From Domibacillus robiginosus (GTDB lineage Bacteria > Bacillota > Bacilli > Bacillales > Domibacillaceae), in assembly GCF_000966195.1 (NCBI RefSeq), contig NZ_LAHL01000012.1:62001-126000 (forward strand): 64,000 nt of DNA, in the 5' to 3' direction. Below the pieces are notes generated by a model, which searched no databases, was not told the DNA's origin, and saw only the letters and a list, made by a program, of their open reading frames with translations. The translations under genes and the position numbers were made by a program. Below, piece by piece: positions 17,609 to 25,766 of the stretch; the first letter of the stretch is position 1, and every line of letters begins with the position of its first letter.

Positions 17609-19276
17609 TTATACTTCCATAATAATTGGCAGAATCATTGGACGGCGCTTTGTTTTCTCATGTAAGAATGAATTTAATTGATCGCGAATATCCTGCTTAA
17701 TACCAGACCATTCAAACGTTTCACCTGCAAGATTTTTCTCAACAATACCTGTCACAAGCTTTACTGAATCATCAATCAGCTTTTCTGACTCACGCACGTA
17801 TACGAAACCGCGTGAGATAATTTCCGGTCCAGCGACGATTCTTTTTTGTTTTTTGCTTAATGTAATGACAACAGTGAAAATCCCATCCTGCGACAGCAGC
17901 TTTCGGTCGCGAAGAACAATATTGCCTACATCCCCAACACCAATTCCGTCAATTAACACATTGCCTGCCGTTACACGACCCGCCGGACGCATAGTCCCGT
18001 TTTTAAATTCAATGACATCACCTTTTTCGGGAATATAAATATTCTCTTCCGGCACACCTGCCGTTTGCGCCAGGTTTTTATGAGCTTTCAGCATGCGATA
18101 TTCCCCTTGAATCGGAATAAAGTATGTTGGCTTCATCAAATTAAGCATAAACTTTAAGTCTTCCTGAGAGCCATGTCCTGATACATGTACACGACGGCTT
18201 CCAGTTAACACATTTGCTCCGGCACGGTAAAGAAGGTTTACTGTTTTTGCCATTAACAGCTCTAAGCCTGGAGATGGAGACGCTGTAATCAGCACTGTAT
18301 CGCCTTCTTTAATTTTCACATGTCGGTTTGTTCCTTTTGCCATTTTTTGAAGTGCCTCAATCGGCTCGCCCTGTACGCCTGTTGCCAGGATGACCACTTC
18401 ATGATCAGCATGCTTGCTGATTTCATTTAAACTGATTAAAATATCGTCTTCTACATGCAAATAGCCAAGCCGGATGGCAATGTCATTTACACGCTGAATG
18501 CTTTTACCGCTCACCGCTACCTTACGCCCATTTTCATGAGCGGCATCAAATACCTGCTGCATACGAATTAAGTTAGACGCAAACAATGAAACAATAATGC
18601 GGCCTTCAGCTGAATGAAACGCATCTGACAGCTGCGACGCAATGACAGCCTCCGATGTTGTATAACCCGGACGTTCAGCCTCTGTTGAATCAGAAAGCAA
18701 AGCGAAAACACCGTTTTTGCCAAGTGCCGCCATTTTCCCGATATCCGGTGCATAGTGACCTTTTGCACTTTGGTCAAATTTAAATTCACCCGTGTGCACA
18801 ATCGCTCCTTCAGATGTATGAATCGCGACGCCAACCGAATCCGGAATGCTGTGGGTTGTCCGGAAAAAAGTCACATCCGCATGATCAAACCGCAGCTTCG
18901 ATTCAGAATGAACGTTGTAAAACTTCACATCTTCTTTTACATTTTCTTCACGCAGGCGCATTTTCGCAAGCGCTAATGTTAATTTGGTTCCATATACAGG
19001 AGCCTGTACTTTTTTAAGTACATATCCTAGTGAGCCAAGCGCATCCTCATGACCATGTGTCAGGAAAATGCCCTTTACCCGCTCTTTATTTTCTTCCAGA
19101 TACGTAATATCTGGAATGACGATATCAATTCCAAGCATTTCATTTTCGGGAAACATAAGGCCGGCGTCGATCACAAAAATATCTTGATCTACCTCCACCA
19201 CTGTCATATTTTTCCCGACTTCCCCGACTCCGCCCAGCGGGATAATCTTAATTAATTCGTTTGTTCTCTTGCTCAC
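17609..19276 (-). CDS. rnjB: ribonuclease J2
   Basis: A metallo-beta-lactamase/beta-CASP ribonuclease, 555 residues as in B. subtilis RNase J2, the partner of RNase J1 in mRNA turnover. The metal-binding motif reads HGHEDA (74-79): the final His of HxHxDH is replaced by Ala79, the usual sign of the low-activity J2 subunit. Later motifs include SDSTEAERPG and SGHGSQEDL. The start is GTG at 19274-19276 with AGGAGG 7 bases upstream; the longer frame to 19312 has no signal. It is preceded by its own sigma-A promoter. Confidence 0.96.
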   Translation of the reverse strand: MSKRTNELIKIIPLGGVGEVGKNMTVVEVDQDIFVIDAGLMFPENEMLGIDIVIPDITYLEENKERVKGIFLTHGHEDALGSLGYVLKKVQAPVYGTKLTLALAKMRLREENVKEDVKFYNVHSESKLRFDHADVTFFRTTHSIPDSVGVAIHTSEGAIVHTGEFKFDQSAKGHYAPDIGKMAALGKNGVFALLSDSTEAERPGYTTSEAVIASQLSDAFHSAEGRIIVSLFASNLIRMQQVFDAAHENGRKVAVSGKSIQRVNDIAIRLGYLHVEDDILISLNEISKHADHEVVILATGVQGEPIEALQKMAKGTNRHVKIKEGDTVLITASPSPGLELLMAKTVNLLYRAGANVLTGSRRVHVSGHGSQEDLKFMLNLMKPTYFIPIQGEYRMLKAHKNLAQTAGVPEENIYIPEKGDVIEFKNGTMRPAGRVTAGNVLIDGIGVGDVGNIVLRDRKLLSQDGIFTVVITLSKKQKRIVAGPEIISRGFVYVRESEKLIDDSVKLVTGIVEKNLAGETFEWSGIKQDIRDQLNSFLHEKTKRRPMILPIIMEV

Positions 19277-19323
19277 ATTATTTCCTCCTAAACATTTAAA
19301 AACCCGATCCAAACATTACGTCT

Positions 19324-19353
19324 ATTATAAGCGATGAGGAAAATGAAAGCCAA
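19324..19353 (-). promoter_or_regulatory. rnjB sigma-A promoter
   Basis: On the minus strand -35 TTGGCT (19348-19353), 18 bases, then -10 TATAAT (19324-19329), about 45 bases before the rnjB start and after the dapA terminator. Confidence 0.7.
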
Positions 19354-19373
19354 TACTATCTGTCAGGAAATAA

Positions 19374-19414
19374 GAAAAGCCGATTTTTGCACATATTTTG
19401 CAAAAATCGGCTTT
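19374..19414 (-). terminator. dapA terminator
   Basis: A perfect 15-bp inverted repeat AAAGCCGATTTTTGC/GCAAAAATCGGCTTT (19376-19390 and 19400-19414) just behind the dapA stop, with TTTTCTTATTT following on the minus strand. Confidence 0.85.
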
Positions 19415-19418
19415 GTTT

Positions 19419-20285
19419 TTAAAGGAGTGTCGATAAAGTTGTACGTTCCTCTTCTGTTAAAGGAAGAAGCGGCAGGCGGACTCCGCCGACATCGAGACCT
19501 TTCATTTGAAGAGCAGTTTTAACCGGCACCGGATTTGGCGCGGCAAACAAACCACGGAAAAGTGGAAGAAGAGCCTGGTGAATGGATGCTGCTGTTTGAA
19601 CATCCCCGCCCAAGTAAGCATTCACCATTTGCTTCATTTCTTTTCCGGCTACGTGAGACGCAACAGAGATAATGCCTGTTCCCCCCACTGAGAGAATTGG
19701 CAGTGTCAGCCCATCATCGCCGCTGTATACAAGAAAATCATCTCCTGTATTGGCTACGATTTCTGTTATGATATCAAGGCTGCCGCTTGCTTCTTTTGTA
19801 GACATGATATTTGGCACTTCATTCGCCAGGCGAATCGTTGTTTTTGGTTCAACTAAAACCGAAGAACGGCCCGGAATGTTGTAAATCATAACGGGAAGAT
19901 GAGTTGATTCTGCAACTGTTTTAAAGTGCTGGAATAACCCTTCCTGATTCGGCTTATTGTAGTAAGGAGCCACAAGCATGATGGCATCGACGCCTTCAGC
20001 TTCTGCTTTTTTGGTTAGTTCAATAGATGCTTTTGTATTGTTGCTTCCCGTACCGGCAATGACCGGAATACGGCCGTTTACTACTTTGACGGTATGGCGG
20101 AAAAGCGCCACTTTTTCCTCAGATGTAAGTGTTGGTGATTCCCCGGTTGTTCCCGCTACGACAAGCGAATCAGTTCCGGTTCCGATTAAATGTTCAATCA
20201 GCTGTGTGGTTTTTTCGAAATCAATGTTTCCTTTTGAGTCAAACGGCGTCACCATTGCCGTCGACAACCGGCCGAAAGAAATCAT
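19419..20285 (-). CDS. dapA: 4-hydroxy-tetrahydrodipicolinate synthase
   Basis: DapA condenses pyruvate with aspartate semialdehyde, the first committed step to diaminopimelate, lysine and spore dipicolinate. The 288-residue TIM barrel has GTTGESPT (Thr46-Thr47), Tyr135 in MIYNIPGR and Schiff-base Lys164 in STKEASG. The start is ATG at 20283-20285 behind AGGAGG (9-base spacing). The longer frame to 20336 overlaps dapG and lacks a site. It is the last gene of asd-dapG-dapA and is followed by a strong terminator. Confidence 0.97.
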   Translation of the reverse strand: MISFGRLSTAMVTPFDSKGNIDFEKTTQLIEHLIGTGTDSLVVAGTTGESPTLTSEEKVALFRHTVKVVNGRIPVIAGTGSNNTKASIELTKKAEAEGVDAIMLVAPYYNKPNQEGLFQHFKTVAESTHLPVMIYNIPGRSSVLVEPKTTIRLANEVPNIMSTKEASGSLDIITEIVANTGDDFLVYSGDDGLTLPILSVGGTGIISVASHVAGKEMKQMVNAYLGGDVQTAASIHQALLPLFRGLFAAPNPVPVKTALQMKGLDVGGVRLPLLPLTEEERTTLSTLL

Positions 20286-20328
20286 ATGCAATCGCCTCCT
20301 AATTCCGGCTTCCTCGATCAATTCAGCC

Positions 20329-21537
20329 TTATTCATTTATTTGTTCAAGTAAAAATGCATCGTGCAGGGCATTAACAGCAGCCGACATCTGGTCTTCTTT
20401 GACTAAAACCCAGATTGTGGTATGACTGTCTGCAGACTGCATAATGCTGATGCCTTTTGCAGCAAGCGCTGAAACAATTTTAGATGTAACGCCCGGTACG
20501 CCTGTCATGCCGGCACCTACGACAGATACCTTTGCACAATCCGGGTCAAGAAGGGGCGCATATCCTTTTTCCTCTAAACGCTGCTTTGCTTTTGGTGCAT
20601 CGGCATCCACAACCGTGTATGTGACACGGTCTTCAGAAATGTTGATAAAATCAACACTAATGCCCTCGGATGCCATCAGCGCGAAAATTTCTGCCTGTTC
20701 TGTCGTTTGGATCCGAATACGTGTAATGCCCGTTACGTGAGCAATACCTGTCACAAGACGGTCACGTGTATCAGAACCGCGGTTTTCATCTGGAGAAGAT
20801 GTAACGAGAGTGCCTGTTTCCTCTGAATACGTAGACCGAATGCGCAGCGGTACCTTGGCCTGCATGGCAATTTCCACAGCCCGCGGATGAATGACCTTGG
20901 CACCCTGATAAGCCATGTTGCATACTTCTGTATAAGTTACAACAGACAATGGCCGGGCGTTTTGGGCAATTCTTGGGTCAGCGGTCATAATGCCATTCAC
21001 GTCTGTAAAAATGTCAATAAAATCGGCCTGCAATGCTGCGCCGAGTGCTGCTGCAGAAGTATCACTGCCGCCCCGTCCAAGTGTTGTAATTTCTCCCGCG
21101 CTTGAAGCACCCTGAAAGCCCGCTACAACCACAACATCACATACTTCAAATTCTTTCAACAACCTTGCCGGTTCGATTTTGACAATTTTCGCATTCATAT
21201 GGTTATGGTCTGTCACAAATCCGGCTTGAGCGCCTGTAAGCGCGACAGAGGACAGTCCATTTTCTTTCAGCATCGCTGAGAAAACAAGGCTGGAAATAAG
21301 CTCTCCTGTTGACATAAGCAGATCCGTTTCCCGCTTTGTCAGCATCCCCATGCCTTCCCCAGCAAGCGAAAGAAGCGTATCCGTCGCATACGGATCGCCT
21401 TTTCGCCCCATCGCAGAAACTACGACAACTACCTTATATCCTTCGCGGACCGCGCTCTGTACATGACTGAGAGCGCTCATCCGCGACTGTTCGTCGCGGA
21501 CGGACGTTCCGCCAAACTTTTGAATGATGATATTCAC
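20329..21537 (-). CDS. dapG: aspartokinase I (DapG)
   Basis: Phosphorylates aspartate at the head of the lysine/threonine/methionine/diaminopimelate pathway. The 402-residue protein has KFGGTS (7-12), the kinase core with GRGGSDTSA, and two C-terminal ACT domains (about 270-395). In B. subtilis this isozyme is feedback-inhibited by meso-diaminopimelate and serves cell wall and spore synthesis. The start is GTG at 21535-21537 with AGGTG 8 bases upstream. It sits between asd and dapA with gaps of about 40 bases on each side, so one operon is likely. Confidence 0.97.
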   Translation of the reverse strand: MNIIIQKFGGTSVRDEQSRMSALSHVQSAVREGYKVVVVVSAMGRKGDPYATDTLLSLAGEGMGMLTKRETDLLMSTGELISSLVFSAMLKENGLSSVALTGAQAGFVTDHNHMNAKIVKIEPARLLKEFEVCDVVVVAGFQGASSAGEITTLGRGGSDTSAAALGAALQADFIDIFTDVNGIMTADPRIAQNARPLSVVTYTEVCNMAYQGAKVIHPRAVEIAMQAKVPLRIRSTYSEETGTLVTSSPDENRGSDTRDRLVTGIAHVTGITRIRIQTTEQAEIFALMASEGISVDFINISEDRVTYTVVDADAPKAKQRLEEKGYAPLLDPDCAKVSVVGAGMTGVPGVTSKIVSALAAKGISIMQSADSHTTIWVLVKEDQMSAAVNALHDAFLLEQINE

Positions 21538-21577
21538 ATTTTACACCTGGCTTTCTCAATTAGGAGTGGCAGCCGGC

Positions 21578-22630
21578 TTATTTTTCTGTTACAATCCCCA
21601 TTTCAATTAAGGTTTCAGCAATCTGAACAGAATTCCAAGCTGCTCCTTTTAACAGATTATCAGAAACAACCCACATATGGAAACCGTTATCGGTATCAAG
21701 ATCTTTACGAATGCGTCCAACGAATGTATCATTTTTACCGACACAGTCTGCTGGCATCGGGTAAAGCTGTTCAGACGGGTTGTCTTGCAGCACAACGCCA
21801 GGAGCATCTTTTAGAAGAGCCTGGATATCTGCTGCACTTAAACCGCCTTTTTCTGTTTCAAAATAAAGAGATTCTGAGTGACCAGTTGCAATTGGCAGAC
21901 GAACACAAGTTGCTGCAACGGGCAGGTCTTCCATGTGCATAATTTTCTTTGTTTCGTTAATCATTTTCATTTCTTCATATGTGAAGCCATTATCCTGGAA
22001 TTTATCAATTTGCGGAATCGCATTAAAAGCAATTTGATAATGTTTTTTATCGCTGCCCACTGGAAGAATCTGCGGCTCAAATGATTCATTGTTTACAATC
22101 GCTTTTGTCTGGCTATAAAGCTCTTCAACTGCTTTTGCACCTGCACCTGAAACAGCCTGGTATGTTGAAACAATCACTTTCTTCAAGCCAGCTGCCTGGC
22201 GAATCGGCTCAAGTGCCACAAGCATTTGGATCGTTGAGCAGTTTGGATTGGCGATAATGCCTTTATGATTGCGTAGATCCTCTTTGTTTACTTCCGGTAC
22301 TACTAGCGGTACATCCGGATGCATACGGAAGGCGCTTGTGTTATCGATTACGATTGCACCACGCTTTGCCGCTTCCGGAGCCAATGCTTCAGATACACTG
22401 CCGCCTGCGGAAAACAGGGCAATATCGATTCCTTCAAAGCTTTCCGGCTTTGCTTCTTGGATCGTTACCTCTTCGCCTCTAAAAGAAACGGTTTTTCCCG
22501 CTGAACGGGCGGATGAAAGAAGCGTCAATGTCTTAATCGGGAAATTGCGCTCTTCCAATGTTTTTAGCATTTGCTGTCCGACCGCTCCCGTCGCCCCGAC
22601 GACGGCTACGCGAAAACCTGTGTTACTCAT
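21578..22630 (-). CDS. asd: aspartate-semialdehyde dehydrogenase
   Basis: Reduces aspartyl phosphate to aspartate semialdehyde with NADPH. The 350-residue protein has the nucleotide-binding GATGAVG (12-18), the catalytic Cys131 in NPNCSTIQ and the active-site His in ATGHSES. The ATG is preceded by GGAAGGGGAAG. It is the first gene of asd-dapG-dapA with its own promoter upstream. Its product feeds dapA next door and, through dihydrodipicolinate, the adjacent spoVF genes. Confidence 0.97.
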   Translation of the reverse strand: MSNTGFRVAVVGATGAVGQQMLKTLEERNFPIKTLTLLSSARSAGKTVSFRGEEVTIQEAKPESFEGIDIALFSAGGSVSEALAPEAAKRGAIVIDNTSAFRMHPDVPLVVPEVNKEDLRNHKGIIANPNCSTIQMLVALEPIRQAAGLKKVIVSTYQAVSGAGAKAVEELYSQTKAIVNNESFEPQILPVGSDKKHYQIAFNAIPQIDKFQDNGFTYEEMKMINETKKIMHMEDLPVAATCVRLPIATGHSESLYFETEKGGLSAADIQALLKDAPGVVLQDNPSEQLYPMPADCVGKNDTFVGRIRKDLDTDNGFHMWVVSDNLLKGAAWNSVQIAETLIEMGIVTEK

Positions 22631-22668
22631 TTAAATCTTCCCCTTCCAGTAATAAAAGTTCATCTTTT

Positions 22669-22697
22669 TGTATAAAGATACATTGTCGAAAGAACAA
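22669..22697 (-). promoter_or_regulatory. asd-dapG-dapA sigma-A promoter
   Basis: On the minus strand -35 TTGTTC (22692-22697), 17 bases, then -10 TATACA (22669-22674), about 40 bases before asd. I see no lysine riboswitch in the short leader. The rest of the 170-base gap holds only a small palindrome AGTATC/GATACT. Confidence 0.55.
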
Positions 22698-22800
22698 GAA
22701 TGTTGCAAAAAGTATCTTGATACTGATAATAGCATTTTAACACATTAAAGGACGATGGAAAGAAGAAAATCGATTAGAAATGAAAAAAGCCGTGATTTCT

Positions 22801-23406
22801 TTATACTGTGGAAGGTGGATATTCTTTTAAGAGCGGCTGAATTTGTTTGTGTGAAAGTGCAGCTGAAACCGTGGCGGGGATTAAATCCATAAATGCAACC
22901 AAAGAATTTGGCTTTTTAATTGGATCATCCTGGCCGAAAGGAACAAAGTAAATATTTTTCATATTCAGCAGCTTCATAATGTTTTGACTGTTTAGCCCAA
23001 GAGCATCATTTGTTGAAACGGCTACAACGATCGGACTTCCGTTTCGAAGCGTTGCTTTCGCAGCCATTAAAACAGGAGAATCTGTAGCCGCATTCGCGAA
23101 TTTACTGATTGAATTTCCCGTCATAGGCGCAATGACCATACAATCCAGGGGCGCTTTTGGTCCAAGCGGTTCAGCATCTTGAATTGTTGTAATGGCTTTG
23201 TGGCCGGCTACCTGCTCTACTTTTTCCAGCCACTCTCCAGCTGAACCAAACCGGCTTGCTTCTTTTTGAACCGTATTGGTGGCCACTGGCACCACCTCTG
23301 CCCCAAGTTCTTTTAACTTTGCCACAACCGGCACAATCTCTTCAAATGTACAATGTGAGCCTGTGATCCCAAAACCAATCCGACGCCCTTTTAACGATAG
23401 GTCCAC
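22801..23406 (-). CDS. spoVFB: dipicolinate synthase subunit B
   Basis: A 201-residue flavoprotein-like subunit of dipicolinate synthase, which oxidises dihydrodipicolinate to dipicolinic acid in the mother cell. It shows GITGSHCT (14-21) and the flavoprotein-type loop IAPMTGNSISKFANA. The start is GTG at 23404-23406, three bases after the spoVFA stop, with GGGGA about 9 bases upstream inside spoVFA. It is part of the two-gene spoVF operon driven by a sigma-K promoter. Confidence 0.96.
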   Translation of the reverse strand: MDLSLKGRRIGFGITGSHCTFEEIVPVVAKLKELGAEVVPVATNTVQKEASRFGSAGEWLEKVEQVAGHKAITTIQDAEPLGPKAPLDCMVIAPMTGNSISKFANAATDSPVLMAAKATLRNGSPIVVAVSTNDALGLNSQNIMKLLNMKNIYFVPFGQDDPIKKPNSLVAFMDLIPATVSAALSHKQIQPLLKEYPPSTV

Positions 23407-23409
23407 GCC

Positions 23410-24282
23410 TTATAATCCCCTTTCTTCTTTCCATTCTTTCACAGCATCCCATAAAACGTGAGTGAGTATTTCTCCAGCTGTTTTAGGTGCTACCTTGCCT
23501 GGCAGGCCAAGCGCATGAATCGCTTCAATACCTGCTTTTTGTGCAGCTTCAAAGTCTGTTCCCCCCGGCTCGGAAGCCAGATCAATAATAAGAGAGCCTG
23601 TTTTCATCTGCTCTACTATTTCTTTTGGCAAAACCATGTCCGGTACTGTGTTGATGACAATGTCAGCTCGTTTAATTTCTTCTTTCATGCTCTCCATATA
23701 AAAAGGATAAAGATTCATTTCTTTTGCTCTGGCAAACTTCCCTGTTTCTCGAATCGCTGCTGTTACATGGGCACCGACCTGATGGAACAGACGGGCCGTT
23801 GTAATACCAACCCGGCCTAGTCCTATAACCATAACGTTTGCTCCGTGAATGGTATGGTCGGTTTTTTGCATGGCAATCATCAACGTTCCTTCAGCTGTCG
23901 GGATAGAGTTAAGCACCGCTGCGTCTTCCCGGTCAAAAATATACAGAATGTCGCGGCTTACTATGCTTTTTAATGCGGGTGTCTCAATGCCGCTTACGAT
24001 AATGCAATTGGGTGACAGAGACTCGGCAATTTCTTTTGTCATATAAAGCGGTTTTGATGAAAATGGGGCATCTACTACCCCTCCTTTTTTCACGCCGGAC
24101 ACCGGTAATATAAACAAGTTCATTTGCTCGTAGGACAATTCCTCCTGTTTGATTACCTGTGCACCTTCAAGCTCTTCTTCTGCTTGATCAAACCCTGCCA
24201 TATACACATGGATGCCGCGCTCCATTAGCAGGCGGCCCATTTCAATCTGTCTGGCATCTCCGCCATAAATCAATGCCTTCAT
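23410..24282 (-). CDS. spoVFA: dipicolinate synthase subunit A
   Basis: The 290-residue NAD(P)-dependent subunit of dipicolinate synthase, needed for spore-core dehydration and heat resistance. It begins MKALIYGGDARQIEM. A Rossmann loop VMVIGLGRVG lies near residue 150, and EPGGTDF/ALGLPGKVAPKTAG is near the C-terminus. The start is ATG at 24280-24282 with GGAGG 8 bases upstream. The frame extends to 24423, but that part overlaps the mlpA terminator and the promoter. ymxH, which lies between mlpA and spoVFA in B. subtilis, is missing. Confidence 0.96.
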   Translation of the reverse strand: MKALIYGGDARQIEMGRLLMERGIHVYMAGFDQAEEELEGAQVIKQEELSYEQMNLFILPVSGVKKGGVVDAPFSSKPLYMTKEIAESLSPNCIIVSGIETPALKSIVSRDILYIFDREDAAVLNSIPTAEGTLMIAMQKTDHTIHGANVMVIGLGRVGITTARLFHQVGAHVTAAIRETGKFARAKEMNLYPFYMESMKEEIKRADIVINTVPDMVLPKEIVEQMKTGSLIIDLASEPGGTDFEAAQKAGIEAIHALGLPGKVAPKTAGEILTHVLWDAVKEWKEERGL

Positions 24283-24315
24283 TTTAATCTCCTCCAATTG
24301 CGGCGTATTCTTTGT

Positions 24316-24344
24316 TATTGTATGAATCGCATTTTTTCCCTGTG
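24316..24344 (-). promoter_or_regulatory. sigma-K promoter of spoVFA-spoVFB
   Basis: On the minus strand CACA (24341-24344), 16 bases, then CATACAATA (24316-24324), which fits the sigma-K consensus (-35 AC-type, -10 CATANNNTA) exactly. It lies about 35 bases before spoVFA, consistent with late mother-cell expression. Confidence 0.75.
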
Positions 24345-24361
24345 CGTTATGATTTTGTTCC

Positions 24362-24393
24362 AAAAAAAAAGAATCCACTCTTTGAGCGGATTC
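24362..24393 (-). terminator. mlpA terminator
   Basis: GAATCC-A-CTC pairs with GAG-C-GGATTC (24371-24380 and 24384-24393), followed on the minus strand by nine T. It overlaps the mlpA stop codon. Confidence 0.88.
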
Positions 24394-25633
24394 AGATTGA
24401 AGCGGTTTTTGGCCATTTGCCATCCGGGCTGATCAAGGAAGCGGAAAATGGTTTATCGAATAACTCTTTTGCCAGTTCATCGACTCGTTCTTTTGTTACA
24501 TTGTCAATGAGTGAAACTACTTCATCAAGTGTACGATGGCGCTTAAGAAGCAATTCGTTTTTCCCATTACGGCTCATGCGGCTGTTGGTGCTCTCAAGGC
24601 TGAGCATTAAGCTTCCCTTCAACTGTTCTTTGCTGTTATGAAGCTCTTTTGCCGTAATACCTTCCCTTTTAACAAGATCGATGGATTCCATAATCGTCTC
24701 ATACAACTCATCAAGCTGCTCAGCGCCTGTTCCTCCGTAGAACGTGACAAGACCTGTGTCTTTGTAGGAAGAATGGTATGAATAAACCGAATAAGCAAGA
24801 CCGCGTTCCTCGCGAACTTCCTGAAAAAGGCGGCTTGACATACTTCCGCCGATAATATTGTTTAATACAATTAAATTGTAGATGTCCTTGTCTCCAATTG
24901 GAACACCTTCATACCCAAGACATAAATGTGCTTGTTCTGTTTCTTTAGCACGCGCCTTTTTTTCGTAATAAAAATCCGAAACGGCTTCCATAACCGGTGC
25001 CTTGCCGCCTTCGTATTCTCCAAAAAGAGCTTCCGCTTTTTTCACAAGTTCTTCGGTAATATTACCTGCAATAGAAATAACGACCCGGTCCGGTGTATAC
25101 ATGTTGTACATATATTCCTTTAATGTATCACGTGTAAAAGCAGCCAGTGTTTCTTCCGTGCCCAAAATAGGCAGGCCAAGTGGATGATCGCCGTAAGCAG
25201 CGCTGCTAAGCAGGTCATGGACAATATCATCCGGCGCATCTTCATACATTTTAATTTCCTCTAAAATAACATTACGCTCTTTTTCAAGCTCTTCTGCATC
25301 AAATTTAGAGTTGAAAAACATATCAGCCAGCACATTTAAAGCGTGGTCTGCATGATTATCAAGTACCTTTGCATAGTAGCATGTGTATTCTTTTGAAGTA
25401 AAAGCATTTACCTGACCGCCAATGCTGTCAAAGCTTTCTGCTATTTCTTTTGCACTTAACGTATCTGTTCCTTTAAAGAACATATGTTCAAGAAAATGGG
25501 ATACACCGTTTAGTTTTGGTGATTCATCACGAGAGCCTGTTGCAATCCAAATACCGATTGCAGCGGACCGAACCGTGGTCATTTCTTCTGTTACGATGGT
25601 CACGCCATTCTTACATGTAAATCGTTTTATCAA
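24392..25633 (-). CDS. mlpA: M16 zinc protease MlpA (YmxG)
   Basis: A processing-peptidase-like M16 protease, 413 residues, with the inverted zinc motif HFLEH (46-50) and the downstream Glu in NVILEEIKMYED. In B. subtilis it has been linked to control of extracellular protease (aprE) expression. I place the start at TTG 25631-25633 (MIKRFTC, matching the B. subtilis N-terminus). ATG 25642 lies only 2 bases behind GGGGG, so it is less likely, but the TTG spacing of 11 is long and the choice is not certain. It stands alone between pnpA and spoVFA. Confidence 0.93.
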   Translation of the reverse strand: MIKRFTCKNGVTIVTEEMTTVRSAAIGIWIATGSRDESPKLNGVSHFLEHMFFKGTDTLSAKEIAESFDSIGGQVNAFTSKEYTCYYAKVLDNHADHALNVLADMFFNSKFDAEELEKERNVILEEIKMYEDAPDDIVHDLLSSAAYGDHPLGLPILGTEETLAAFTRDTLKEYMYNMYTPDRVVISIAGNITEELVKKAEALFGEYEGGKAPVMEAVSDFYYEKKARAKETEQAHLCLGYEGVPIGDKDIYNLIVLNNIIGGSMSSRLFQEVREERGLAYSVYSYHSSYKDTGLVTFYGGTGAEQLDELYETIMESIDLVKREGITAKELHNSKEQLKGSLMLSLESTNSRMSRNGKNELLLKRHRTLDEVVSLIDNVTKERVDELAKELFDKPFSASLISPDGKWPKTASI

Positions 25634-25723
25634 CGTAATCATATCCCCCTAATTTCTGTTCATCTCGTTGACAGCGTCATAATATCAATGAATAACAATA
25701 TCACATTTTCCCTTCAATTGCTA

Positions 25724-25765
25724 TAAAAAAAGCAGAGACTTTACAGGAAAGTCTCTGCTTTTCGT
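25724..25765 (-). terminator. pnpA terminator
   Basis: AGCAGAGACTTT/AAAGTCTCTGCT (25731-25742 and 25748-25759) with flanking A/T runs; TTTTTT follows on the minus strand. Confidence 0.9.
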
Positions 25766-25766
25766 T

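Noticed and set aside
17609-19276. RNase J1 (rnjA) identity
   Set aside because: The metal motif has Ala79 in place of the last His, and the spoIIIE/dapA neighbourhood is that of rnjB.
22631-22800. Lysine riboswitch before asd-dapG-dapA
   Set aside because: The leader after the predicted promoter is about 30-40 bases, far too short for a lysine riboswitch.
24283-24423. N-terminal extension of spoVFA
   Set aside because: It runs through the sigma-K promoter and the mlpA terminator.
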